Shown: positions 37,394 to 49,095 of the stretch, piece by piece
Position numbering within the stretch: the stretch's first letter is position 1
Layout of the letters: every line of letters begins with the position of its first letter
Assembly (NCBI GenBank): GCA_958295665.1
Contig: OY282560.1
Location: 149,040,091 to 149,104,090 of the forward strand
From: Tipula vernalis
Lineage: Eukaryota > Arthropoda > Insecta > Diptera > Tipulidae
Length of the DNA stretch: 64,000 bases
Direction of reading: 5' to 3'
Program-made: the position numbers and the translations under genes
The notes under the pieces: generated by a model
What the model saw: only the letters and a program-made list of their open reading frames with translations
What the model was told of the DNA's origin: nothing
The model's database searches: none

Positions 37394-39720
37394 AAGTGAC
37401 GAAAACAGGAAAAATAAACTTTTCTGGTAACAATCTGCCAAAACTGCAGTACTACGGGCAAAATTTCCATGAATACTTCAATGGAATATTAGTTTCACAA
37501 TCAATGGGCCAAATTAATGCAAAAATTGATTATAAAACAAATACCGTAGCCCTAAATGGCAAAATGTTCAAATTCCAGAAATATTACCCATACAAACTCT
37601 ACAATCATATGGTAACTTTTAAAACTAAAACAAATGGTGACTGAATAGTGTCAGAACACAAAACATCATTATAGAGCCCGGATTGTACAAATCTGAAAAC
37701 TTTGAAACAACTGTGAATATAGGCCTTCCGAAATTAAACTTAAACGTAAACAATTTTGAGACAATCCAGCCCATGAAAATTTATGAAAATAACTCAATAA
37801 GTCAAGCAACGAACACGAAAAACGGGTTCTTAAAAACACTATTTATGAGAATAAAAAAGTCCTTTTACAGCAGAATGAAAACTCTCTGCTACAATAATCA
37901 TCAAACATAAGATAAATACTAAAGATGAGTATGCTGTATACAAAAAAAACAAAGAGATATCCTAAACAGTGGAATTGTTCGAAATTCTAGCAGCCCTTAC
38001 TCTTCCCCTAGGTGGTTTGGCGTCTATTGGAGGGGGGGATCAAAGTTGAGTAGATTAATCTACCAGCTCCGTAACCTTCCAGTAGGGTGCGCATCACGTG
38101 GGCTGTTCTGGTCTTGTCATTAGGCAGCTACGTGATGGGTACAATTGTGTAAGGGGTAACCTGTTCACAATTCGCAAGTGTACGTACTGCCTCCTCGTGG
38201 CAACCACTGGTAACTAAGGCCACTTGGCACATTTTAGGCCATTTGGCACAGGCTAAAGTACGGCGCTAAAGGAGAAAACCTTGACAAAAAACCCTAATCT
38301 AAGGTGGAACAGCATATGCCGAAAGATGAATGGCTGATAGGTTAATCAGCCCAAAATATGCGGACTCTGGATACCAGGCACCCTCCAGTTTTATTTAGCC
38401 TTCCTGTAGTATAGCTGGGTGACCTACAGGTGATTTGCAATTCCCAGCAACTCGTAAGAGTAAAATCAAACGGAATACGGGGCAGGAGTAGGAATATACG
38501 GGAGTGGGACAACCCTCTCGAGGTCCTTGAGCTCCAATGCTACCGTCTTTCTAGCGGAACTACATGCTGTAGTAAACATCTAGGAGGGAGAGCAATAAGC
38601 CCAGATAGTATGTATCACGTACCGGGAGGCAATATTGTCAGGTTCATTAAGAACCTGAATATTGACTGGACGGATAATTAAGCAGGGGCCAGCACAATAG
38701 ATCTTTTAGGTCGCAGTGCGAAGTGGCTGATCGCCCGCATGGCCCCCCCCCCCAATTAATAATAATAATAATACTCTTCCCCTATATGGGTAGTACCGAA
38801 AAATAACGACGCTTCAGGTATACGCAAAGTCAGAGTAGTGATTGATTACAGAAAAATAAATGAGAAGAACATTAATGATAAATTTCCCATCCCTCAAATT
38901 CAGGAAATACTGCATAACCTTTTGGAAATCCACTTATTTTTCAACCTTGACTTAACAGGCTTCCACCAGATTCCAATGGATAAGGATTCACAAGAAAAAA
39001 CTGCATTTTCTACCAATCAGGGGCACTTCGAGTTTACCCGAATACCATTCGGATTGAAAAACGGGCATGCAACCTTTCAAAGGACCATGAACAATATCCT
39101 TCATATGGACTAATAGTGAAAATTTGTTACGTATATCTGGACGATATCATCGTTGTAGGCATCAATCTAGATAACCACATCAAAATTCTTCAACAAGTCC
39201 TTAAGCGCTTATCACAGCAGAAAATACAGCTTGATAAGTGTGATTTTTAAAAAAGAGAAACAGAATTCCTAGGAGATATGATCGTACAAAATGAATCACA
39301 CAAGAGTTAAACCGAACCCTGACAAAATAAAAAAAATTCTTGAGTGTGAGTAGTTAAAATTCTTAGATGGCGTCTGGAGCTGGAAAATGTTGATTATGAT
39401 GTAATTTATAAGGAAGGTAAAGTTAGATGAAGTGAAAGATGAAGATGAAGTTAAACCAAATCAAGAAGAGGAAATCAAGCATCAAACTCAGAGAATGCTT
39501 CAATTCAGAATAATGCATCAAATAGCGACTCAGACTCAGACACCGTACATTCAGCCAACACTTCAAAAGATTGCTATATTAATTTTGCAAAACAAGAGGC
39601 AAAATCAGCTGCATTAATGATCGCTCCATTAACAATCAAAGAGATGATTATCAAAAGCTATCCACAGCATCTCATCAAGTAAGAACAACAATTATTTTTA
39701 ACATTAAACTATAAAAACTT
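37394..39720 (+). pseudogene. Gypsy pol remnant (protease end, RT, connection)
   Basis: 37398-37643 reads FSGNNLPKLQYYG, FHEYFNGILVSQSMGQINAK and LNGKMFKFQ, the end of an aspartic protease and the linker before RT. A TGA (tryptophan expected, 37641) and a frameshift near 37670 follow, then YKSENFETTVNIGLPKLN. The RT start IVRNSSSPYSSP is cut at 38010 by a short LINE and resumes at 38772 with [52 protein letters not shown] and YVYLDDIIVV (catalytic Y-L-D-D at about 39130). A deletion then leads to WRLELENVDYDVIYKEGK (RNase H C-terminus) and the connection. Integrase is absent. Wording is closest to 17.6/297-type gypsy elements. Confidence 0.85.
38011..38771 (+). mobile_element. Short I-type LINE, internally deleted, with (TAA)n tail
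   Basis: A 13-bp target duplication TACTCTTCCCCTA is at 37998-38010 and 38772-38784. The 3' end is AATTAATAATAATAATAATAA, the TAA tail of I-clade LINEs. Only a scrap of coding remains (GAGVGIYGSG, then NATVFLAELHAVVNI, 38480-38580), an RNase H segment. The 5' part is GC-richer non-coding sequence. A C9 run lies at about 38743-38752. It would have moved with enzymes of a full-length relative. Confidence 0.85.
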
Positions 39721-40009
39721 TATTCAAAGACATGCAGAAATCCAGGAATTCGAGGACTACTGTATTAAACCATTAATAATGTGGACCAAAAGTCAATGCA
39801 ACGTCTCGTCAAACAAAGAAACAACGCTGCTAATCGATCTGATCGATCTGAGTACCAAAAATCTGTGTTTTTACATAGCTTTTTAGTACTCAGAACGATT
39901 AGATCAATTAGATCGGAAATAAGAAACACAGCAAAATATTTTCAGCGAAACATACAATGCATTGTGAATTTATATTTTTCGTGTCGAATGTTATTCCCTC
40001 ACAAAGAAC
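39721..40009. other. Boundary between gypsy remnant and jockey-like LINE
   Basis: A mixed reading with gypsy-like coding traces (IQEFEDYCIKPLIMW) and an imperfect inverted repeat (GATCTGATCGATCTGAGTAC at 39837 and its counterpart near 39893). The exact 5' end of the LINE was not found. Confidence 0.4.
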
Positions 40010-40033
40010 GAAAATCAGACCACTAAATTCGTT

Positions 40034-40717
40034 TTGTATGGATTACCAGATATGGAGCCGCAACTAGTCGCAGATTCGCTAAAAGATGAAGGTGTTGAAC
40101 CGTTAAAAGTGCAAAAAATAGAATTGAAAAGCAAACGTTTTGATAATGATGCAGTATACTATGTTTTCTATAAAAAGACCTCGGTGAAGCTAAGTCAACT
40201 AAAAAATATAAGATACGTTACTCATGTAGCATGCAATTGGGATATATATCAAAAGAGACACAATAGGCTAACGCAATGTTTTAAATGTTTTATGTTTGGT
40301 CACGGTGCAATAAATTGCTATATGATACCAAAATGTAGGTTTTGCACAATGGTACATAACGAGTCAGAAATATGTCCTCTCAATGAAGACGTCACTAAAC
40401 ATTTATGTGCTAACTGTAAAGGCAATCATACAGCAAACTCCGTAATATGTCCGGCTAGAAGCAAGTATTTAGAAATGGAGAAGCAGCTGTCTATCAAACA
40501 GCACCTGCAAAGCAAACCGACGCCGCAACATCATAACAATGAATTTCAATGGAGCTCAATAGATTTTCCGGTCCCAGCAAATCGGATTTCTCAACCTAAA
40601 TCCACTAATCAAACAATAGAATTAACTACGGGATATGCTGATGCGGTAAAATCGAATGAATTATTTTCTATTTTTAGTGAAATAGTTGAAAAACCTAAAT
40701 ATGTTGGTCAACCATAA
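40034..40717 (+). pseudogene. Jockey-like LINE gag (ORF1)
   Basis: Open for 227 codons, with the reading extending upstream to KFVLYGLPDMEP at about 40025. An RNA-binding domain region is followed by zinc knuckles: CFKCFMFGHGAINC (C-x2-C-x4-H-x4-C), CRFCTMVHNESEIC and CANCKGNHTANSVIC. It would coat LINE RNA. The N-terminus is not intact, and I see no good initiating ATG before the conserved part. The stop TAA at 40715-40717 lies exactly at the Helitron 2 insertion point but is formed by pre-insertion sequence. Confidence 0.8.
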
Positions 40718-40754
40718 TCTATATATATAATACGCCAGTGAAGCCGCTTCTCCT

Positions 40755-41074
40755 CCTAAACTAAAAGTCGTACAATCAAGTATGATACACCGTTGGAAAG
40801 GTATTTGTCTGAAGTGGTGCACTAAGGTTTCAAATTTAACAAAAAAATAAATCCAGTATGATTAAAACCGGATTTAAGGTTAGGCGCGTGATTTATTAAA
40901 TTATACACAAAAATCCTAAACTAAAAGTCGTACAATCAAGTATGATACACCGTTGGAAAGGTATTTGTCTGAAGTGGTGCACTAAGGTTTCAAATTTAAC
41001 AAAAAAATAAATCCAGTATGATTAAAACCGGATTTAAGGTTAGGCGCGTGATTTATTAAATTATACACAAAAAT
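40755..41074 (+). repeat. Perfect tandem duplication of 160 bp in Helitron 2
   Basis: Units 40755-40914 and 40915-41074, from CCTAAACTAAAAGTCGTAC to TATACACAAAAAT. I found no difference between them by eye. Confidence 0.92.
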
Positions 41075-41542
41075 TGAAATTGCACGTGCCATATTTCCTC
41101 ATATATCAATTTTAAACAAAAAATGTTGTTTCTCTTCCTTTATTAGTAGCATACGATTTAAAAAGTTGTTGTAAAAAGAGAGCAGACAATAAATTAATCA
41201 AAAAGTTGATTGAAAAGCTTATTCGTTCAAATTAAAACTGTAATATGAATATGATTCATCAGCACTGAAATTAAAGCGGAGTGGAATATTCGCACGCGCA
41301 ATTTTTGTGCTCTTTGAACATTTTACAACAAACATTCTTTTTTATATTTTCGCTTCAAAATAAATCTTTTTTTTTAATTGCAATTCTTTTCTAAGCATCA
41401 ACGATTTTTTACTTATAAAGACATAAACATTTGGTCAACAAAAACTCAAGACATATAATAACTGTAGTCATACTAAGGTGAGTTGTGAACTTCAACGAAA
41501 TTCACTCATTTCATTTCTTTAAATCCCTACAGCTAAACATAA

Positions 41543-44500
41543 ATGCCAAGACGAGTGCGTTCACGTCCAAAAGGTAGATCCTTAAGACCCACCCGTACCA
41601 GCCAACAGCAAAATAGACGCTGCTTGGTAGCATCTCCCAATGCTGCTATATCCTTAACAGATTTTTCTACGGTTCCCCAACATAATTTGGGTCATCTTAA
41701 CAGGATATGTGTGGAATGTCAAGCAGTGCATTTTTCGAATGAAATTGATGGCAATAAAGGTTCATCGTGTTGTCACAAAGGCAAAGTAAAACTGCCTGCT
41801 TTAAGAACAGACAACTTTATCGAGACACTGCTAACTGGCAATGATTCGAAGTGCAAGAATTATAGAGCCAAGATTAGGTCTTTTAACGCTGCTCTCTCTA
41901 TGATTAGCACAAGTGCTAACGTTGAAACAGCATCAAGTGGACCATTTTTTTATAAAATTCATGGCCAAGTTCTCCATCGCTTAGGTTCATTTGTTCCTGA
42001 AACAAATCAAACAGCGAGGTATGCACAAACATATTATTACGATGTCGAAGTTGCTGCTGCTCAACGAATGAATTCAGAAGCAAACAATGGTTGTGATCCT
42101 GCTTTGATGAACCAGCTTTCTTCTTATTTGTCACAAACAAATCCTTTCGCTCAAAGTTTCAGAGCAATGGCAACAATGTATGATAGTTTACCAGCTGACA
42201 AGAAGAAGGAGGTTACGATGATCATTCATGTAGACAAAAGACAGGATCAACGCAGATACAATGACGCAACTGTTTCTGACGTAGCGGCAATCTTCAAGAA
42301 TTCTCCGGAAGGAATTCCTGAGTCAGAACGTGATATTGTAGTTCACCCAAAAATAGGTCAACCTCAAATAATACCATCACACAGTCCGAACTTAGACCCC
42401 ATGGCTTATCCGTTATTATTTCCCGGTGGAGATAGAGGATGGACCAGAAATTTACAGCATTGCCAAGCAAATGCAACGGTATCAAGAAACAAACTCACAA
42501 TGCTTCAGTTTGTCAGTAATCGACTTGCAATAAGAGACGGATTCTCTATTATTCATTCTTCAGGCAAACTTTTCCTGCAATGGATTGTTGATTTGTATGT
42601 GCGTATTGAAGGTGAACGCTTAGCATTTGTAAGATCACAACAAAGTTTGCTTAGAGCAGAATGTTACATGAATGAGCAGAATGTTACATTCACCAACGTG
42701 AGAATAATGGAGCCCAAAGAATCGGTCAAATGGTTATTCTGCCATCTTCATTCATTGGAAGCCCAAGAAACATGCAAGAAAAATACCAGGATGCAATGGC
42801 AATTGTTCGTGAATTTGGCAAGCCAGATCTCTTCATAACTTTTACATGCAATCCTACCTGGCCTGAGATAAAATATAATCTTAAACACAAGCAAGCATCG
42901 AACGAGCGGCCTGATCTCATTGCCCGCGTTTTCAAGTCAAAGTTAGATGCTCTAATCGAGGACATCAGGAAGAAGGAAATCTTTGGAAAAGTTGAAGCAT
43001 TAATTTACACAATAGAGTTTCAGAAGAGGGGTTTGCCACATGCGCATATATTGGTGTCTCTTGCACCGGAACACAAAATCCAAGATCTAGAACACATCGA
43101 TTCTACAGTGTATGCAACAATCCCAGATCTCACGTTACCTAATAATGAAGCTCTACATAAAATAGTCAAGAAAACATGATTCATGGGCCATGTGGAATTT
43201 TTAATCCTAATTCTCCATGCATGGTTGATGGTAAATGCTGCAAATCTTTTCCTCGAGAGTTTTCAGACCAGTCAAGGAACAATCCTTCTGGGTTCCCAAT
43301 ATATCGGCGACCTAACGATGGAATCACGGTTTCGATTGATGGAAATGACATCGATAACAGGTTCGTTGTCCCCTACAACCCCTTTTTACTTCTCAAGTAT
43401 GACGCTCATATCAACGTAGAGGCATGCAGTACAGTCAAGAGTGTGAAATACGTCTATAAGTACATATATAAAGGACATGACGCTTGCACTGTTGCATTTG
43501 GTGATGGAGACTCCAATTCTTTCCGTTATGATGAAGTGCTGAGCTACTTGAACGCAAGATATGTTGGTTCAGCTGAAGCTGTTTGGAGGATTTTCGAATA
43601 TCCAATGCATTATCAATCGCACACAGTTATTAAACTGGAGTGTCATTTACCTAATCAACAAAGGATTTATTTCCATGATCAAGAAATCGATGTTGAGACT
43701 CTCAACCGAGACACAAAATTGTTGGCATGGTTTAAATTGAATATCAATTCTCTTGAAGCCCGAGACTTTCTTTACACAGAAGTTCCTCAAAACTATACAT
43801 GGCATTCACCAACAAGAAGTTGGCGTCCACGACAACGAGGTGGTGGTAGAGTCATTACAAGGTTATACATGGTGAGCCCAAAGAACATTGAATTGTTTCA
43901 TTTGCGCATACTTTTGTTGAATATTAAAGGAGCAACGAGCTATGAGTTTTTGAAAACAGTGAACGGTGTTGTGCATCAAACATTTTTAGAAGCGGCACTT
44001 GCACATGGATTCGTGAGATGTGAAGAAGAATATAGAAACGCCATCTCTGAAGCATGCGGTGTTCAGAGACCTGCTCAAGTTAGAAATCTTTTTGGAGTGA
44101 TCTTAGCTCTCAATAATCCTTCGAATGCTTTAGATCTCTGGACAGAATTCAAAGCTCAGATGATTGAAGACCATTTACATAACGGAATAGAAATTACAGT
44201 AGCTGAAAACATGGCATTGTTAGAAATCAATGAAATTCTTATCACGCATAACACATCTTGCGCTGCACTTAGCCTACCCACGCCAACTGCTGCGGAACAA
44301 CAAGCTGTGTCTACAGACCAAGATTTCCACCTTAATGTATTCAACACATTAAATGCAACATGCAATTCAGAACAGAAAGAAGTGATTGATACTATTATTT
44401 CTGCATTAGAAAATCATGCAACAGAAGCAAAAATATTCTACCTAGACGCGCCTGCAGGCTGTGGAAAAACCTACATCCAACGTGTCTTGATGTCATATGT

Positions 44501-45773
44501 CAAGTCTAAAAATCAAGTAGTTTTACCTGTCGCGTTCACTGCCATCGCTGCAAGTTTAGTTGAAGGAGGTAGGACGTTGCACAATCAGTTTAAACTTCCT
44601 ATTCCTATTTTTGACACTTCTGTGTCATCAGTAACACCAAACTCACCACATGGACAGAAACTGTTGTCAGCGAAAATGATTATAATCGACGAAGCAAGTA
44701 TGATGCCATCTGCTGCATTTACAGTCATCAACCGTCTGTTTCAAGATTTGGCAAATAGTGGAACGAACACGTCTTCACTACCATTTGGAGGAAAATTGGT
44801 GTTGCTTTGTGGAGACTTCCGTCAAACACTTCCTGTGGTGCCACATGGAAGCCGATCTACAACGGTTGAGAACTGTTTAAAATTGAATCCTCTGTGGCGT
44901 TTTGTTCGTAAGTTACACTTAACTCAAAATATGCGTGTAAATGAGGGGCAAGATGAGTTTGCAAGATACTTACTTACAGTTGGAAATGGTACGCTGCCGA
45001 AACATCAGTCGATAGAAGGAAACTATATTTTTCCAAAAAAATTGCTTGGTATAGGGTCAGCGGTTGATTTTGTTTACGGGGACTTAGAATCAATTTTAAC
45101 ATCAAGTGACATAGCTGACTATGCAGTTCTTGCTCCTCGGAACGAAGACTGTAACATAATCAATAACATCGTGTTATCCCGAATGAATAGTGATTTTTTT
45201 CAAGAGAAAAGCTATATCAGCATGGATGAAATAATATCTGATAATGAACATGATGCTCTGCAATTTCCAACAGAATATTTAAACAGTATAGAATTGAGTG
45301 GACTTCCACGACACAATCTGAAATTAAAGTTTGGTGCTGTAGTACTATTAATGAGGAATTTAAATACTTCAAAAGGTTTGATCAATGGAACAAGATTCAG
45401 AGTGATAGCTATGCACAACAACTCTATAGACTGCGAAGTTTTAACAGGTTCAAGCCGTGGAAATCGAGTACTGGTTCCACGAATCAAGCTAACTTCCTCA
45501 GACAGCGTGTTGCCATTCAAAATTCAGCGTTTCCAGTTCCCATTATGCTTGGCGTTTGCAATGACCATTAACAAGAGCCAAGGACAGTCTCTGAAGAAAG
45601 TAGCTCTACATTTACCGAAGCCAGTTTTCACCCATGGTCAACTATATGTAGCACTAAGCCGTTGTACGTCTGAGACTGGTGTCAAAATATTCATCGATAG
45701 CTCCAACGATCAATTTGTTCTAGATGATGGAGACTTCACAACAAAAAATCCAGTTTTTTACGAAATACTTTGA
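41543..45773 (+). pseudogene. Helitron 2 Rep-helicase, two frameshifts
   Basis: Three overlapping open segments: 41543-42838, 42730-43179 and 43176-45773. Together they cover about 1,410 residues, the same size as in Helitron 1. The frame changes near 42690-42720 (reading shifts to RIGQMVILPSSF) and near 43165-43176 (shifts to MIHGPCGIFNPNSPC). Motifs: zinc-finger-like CVECQAVHF, HUH relaxase PHAHIL (43036-43050), two-tyrosine KYVYKYIYKG, Walker A APAGCGKT (about 44448), IIDEASMMPS, CGDFRQTLPVVP and the intact motif VI LYVALSRCTS. The helicase half is fully open. It would perform rolling-circle replication of the element if read in one frame. Confidence 0.93.
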
Positions 45774-45889
45774 ATTGAATATTTTTCACTTTATATTTGT
45801 ACATTTTAAATAAAATCTATCATATTTATATCGTTCAAACGCCTTTGTTTTATAATTTAGACATAAAGAAATGATACCCACCCGATTCG

Positions 45890-46315
45890 TCAGTATATTC
45901 ACTAGAAAACTGGAAACAATTCCACTGCCATTTTTCAAGTTGTTGGATTTGCAAAAAACCGGATTTTTCTCATATTTATTCTCGATACTCCATGCAATGT
46001 AACTTTTTTTCGCCTGAACGGATTATTATGTTTTTATGAGTCAGAAAGTACCTTATATTCAGATGTATATCCATGAGAAAACTAGCAACCATTCGACTGT
46101 CAGTTTTCAAGTTGTTGGATTTGCAAAAAACCGGTTTTTTTTTTCATATTTATTCTCGATATTCCATGCAATGTAACTTTTTTTCGCCTGAACGGATTAT
46201 TATGTTTTATTAGTCAGAAAGTACCTTATATTCAGATGTATATCCATGAGAAAACTAGCAACCATTCGACTGTCAGTTTTCAAGTTGTTGGATTTGCAAA
46301 AAACAGGATTTTTCT
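45890..46315 (+). repeat. 172-bp tandem repeat, ~2.5 copies, near Helitron 2 3' end
   Basis: The block TTGTTGGATTTGCAAAAAAC recurs at about 45940, 46112 and 46285. The intervening TGCAATGTAACTTTTTTTCG and TCAGAAAGTACCTTATATTC blocks also repeat. The first copy is the most diverged. Confidence 0.88.
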
Positions 46316-46477
46316 CATAGAGATTCGAAAATACCGCCAATCGTGTTAATTTAAAAATGCCGCCAATTAGCAGAAGACAATTGTCATTGTTATTGTTTCA
46401 AAAAATTCTGTTTTTTTATTGTTCAATTCATAATGGATCGAAAAGATTTCAATTTTGCCAAATTGTAAATTTATTCT

Positions 46478-46504
46478 GCGCATTTTGCGCTGACAGGTTG
46501 CTAG
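46478..46504 (+). other. Helitron 2 3'-terminal hairpin and CTAG
   Basis: A 5-bp stem GCGCA/TGCGC with TTT loop, 10 nt, then CTAG. The ACAGG preceding CTAG is shared with Helitron 1. Confidence 0.88.
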
Positions 46505-49095
46505 TAATTTAATAATTTCTACTAGGAACGCACGAAGTGTTAAACCAAAAAAACATTTACTGGAAACTTTCTTAGAAGCTAATAATGTAGACATAATGCT
46601 ACTGACAGAAACTCATTTAAAATTTAACATAATACTTACTTTTACTGACCAAATTATTTACAGAAACGACCGTTTAGTACAAGAAAAAGGTGGAGTGGCA
46701 ATTTTAATTCGAAAAAATATTTCACATAATTCAATGTCTGCAATTAATTTGAAATCCATAGAATCTATTGGAATATCCGTAAATTTTGAGGGAGGTGGCC
46801 ATTTAAAAATATTCTGTTGTTACTGCCCAAACTCAAATCATAATGATTATCGAAATGACTTGTTGAAATTGACAAATCTTACATCTCCCTTTATTTTGGG
46901 TGGCGACCTAAACTCTAGGCATACCAGTTGGGACTGTGTTAGGAACAATAAGGGTGGTCGCATATTGTATAGTTTACATATAAACTCTAATAACTTCACC
47001 ATTCTAGTTCCTGATAAACCAACTTATTATAGTTATAGAGGTGTTCCAAGTTACTTGGATCTCTTCCTAACCAATCAACCAATGCATGTTCATGGCGTTA
47101 AAACCGTACTTGATCTCAATTCAGATCATTTTCCAGTCACCTGTGACTTGAATTTTACAATCACTGGTAATAGATTTACTCCAACCTACTTTAATTATCA
47201 TGGAGCGGACTGGAAACTATATAGGCAGTTTATTGAGTACCAAATCGCAAATGATGAAATATTATGTACTACTAGTATTAATACTAGTACACTAATCCAA
47301 AACTGGATAAATCAATTTTCTGACATAATTATTAAAGCCCGTTTAATTAGCGTACCTGAAATACCGGTTAGACACTCGGAGCGCATCCAGCTGACGGATG
47401 AGATCAAAGAACTTATCAAATTAAGAAATATTAGGCGTAGACAATATACTAGATACAGATACTCTCATTTAAAAACAGTTTTAAACTACCTAAACAAAAA
47501 AATACAGGAAATGATTTGGACCTTGATCAACGTTAAGTGGCAAAATAATCTGAAGGATATTGAAAGAGGATCCAAGAAATTTTGGAAGACAGCTAAGAAT
47601 TTTAAAAATAAACCTTGCTCTATCCCTCAACTTAAAAGAAAAGCGTAATGCATTTTCTAATGCATTTGAATTATTACCCTCATAGAATTACATTTGTAAT
47701 TGAATAGAAAATGATATTAGAAATACATCCGAAGAAATTAACTCAATTAATATATCAGAAAGACCTTCTAGTGTTGACCTAATAACAGTTGAAGAATTAA
47801 TTTCATTTATTAAATCAGTCCGACCACTTAAAGCTCCGGGCATAGACCAGATCCCTAACTTGCTGTTAAAAAAATTACCAACGGTTGCAATACAGAAGCT
47901 GACTAACATGTTAAATAAATGTCTTTTGTTTGGGCATTTCCCCAACGAATGGAAAATTGCCAAAGTATTGCCTATTTTAAAACCAGGAAAAGATCCTACG
48001 AAAATCACAAGTTACCGTCCAATCAGTCTATTAAGTTCTCTAGGAAAGATCTTTGAGCGACTAATAAAAGCTAGAATGGATGAATATATAACAGAAAATA
48101 ATTTACTTATAAATGAGCAATTCGGATTTAAATCGCAACGTTCTACGATTCACCAAATTCATCGTTTAACCAGTCATATCAAAACAAATCGTGAAATTCA
48201 TAAATCTACTAGTATGGTACTTTTAGACCTTAATAGTGTATTTGATCTTGTATGGAGAGATGGGATCATTTATAAAATGAAATGTTTAAATTTTCCTTTA
48301 TATATGTTAAAAATTGTAAAATCATTTCTTAATAATCGAAAGTTTTTTGTCCAAATCTCTAACTCCCATTCAAGCAAAAAAGTATTTTTCAATGGAGTCT
48401 CACTTTTATTCAATATTTTTATCAATGATGTTCCAAAATATAATGATTGCCAATTTGCACTTTTCGCACACGATATAGCGATTTTTACCTCCCATGAACT
48501 AGGCTCGACTATTACTTTAAAACTACAATCTTACGTAAACGATCTTATGGACTATTTCAATAAATAGAAATTATCCTTAAATATTACTAAATGTGAAACT
48601 ATATACTTTACTCGGTGCCGTGCTATTAGAAAATTACCTGATGGACCAATCATGCTTATGAACACTTCTTTAAATTGGAGTCAATAAGTGAAATATCTAG
48701 GTATCCATTTAGACCAAAGATTAACTTTTAAAACTCATGTAAGTAAAATAATTGAGAAGTCATATAAATTACTAAGATGTCTATACCCATTGATAAACAA
48801 AAATAGTAAAATGAATCTCGAAAATAAGCTACTGATATATAAATCAATGGTACTACCTATAATATCATATGGGGCTCCCAGATGGTCACAATTACCAACA
48901 ACGCATTTAAAAAAATTACAAATAATCCAAAATAAATTCCTCAAACTCATTAGAAATTTGCCTAAGAGATACCACATTGAGCCACTCCATTCGGAATTAA
49001 ACATGAAATTAATTAGTACAGTCATAAACGAATCAAAAATAAAATATGTGTCTAAATTGCAATATACTCGTATGTACATACGTATATGTAGATAA
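46505..49095 (+). pseudogene. Jockey-like LINE pol (endonuclease and reverse transcriptase), degraded
   Basis: The endonuclease occupies 46527-47100: RNARSVKPKKHLL, LLTETHLKF, GGDLNSRHTSWDC and the SDHFPV block. RT follows after a break near 47645: PGIDQIPN, YRPISLLSSLGKIFERL, LLDLNSVFDLVW, SLLFNIFINDVP and FAHDIAIF. The catalytic FADD-type motif reads FAHD, and the preceding GVPQGSVLSP block is shortened to GVSLL, so RT is dead even apart from the frame breaks (stops at 48567 and 48687). The C-terminal VKYLGIHLDQRLTFKTH and later segments are typical of the jockey group. It would nick the target and reverse transcribe LINE RNA. Confidence 0.85.

Larger units (their letters stand above)
27625..39720 (+). 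mobile_element. 17.6/297-like gypsy retrotransposon, fragmented by three nested insertions
   Basis: Pieces in order: gag start at 27625-27685; gag at 34507-35179; protease end to reverse-transcriptase start at 37394-38010; reverse transcriptase and connection at 38772 to about 39720. The intervening blocks are a BEL/Pao element, a solo LTR and a short LINE. Each is bounded by a target duplication, and the gypsy frame or sequence is continuous across each site. Gypsy LTRs, integrase and env were not found, so the copy is truncated at both ends. It is the oldest layer of this region. Confidence 0.85.
40718..46504 (+). mobile_element. Helitron 2, complete from 5'-TC to 3'-CTAG
   Basis: The 5' end is TCTATATATATAATACGCC after A 40717. 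The 3' end is hairpin GCGCA-TTT-TGCGC (46478-46490), TGACAGGTTG and CTAG (46501-46504), followed by T 46505. The 5,787 bp element has a perfect 160-bp tandem duplication near its 5' end, a Rep-helicase gene with two frameshifts, and a 172-bp tandem repeat before the 3' end. It shares its 5' terminus and 3' tail pattern with Helitron 1, but the proteins are clearly diverged, so they are two families. Confidence 0.94.

Noticed and set aside
38000..38500. GC-richer block as a host gene exon
   Set aside because: It lies within a LINE bounded by a 13-bp duplication and TAA tail, and encodes only an RNase H scrap.
40755..41074. Tandem 160-bp units as a CRISPR-like or iteron array
   Set aside because: Only two identical adjacent units with no spacers; this is a simple tandem duplication within a Helitron.
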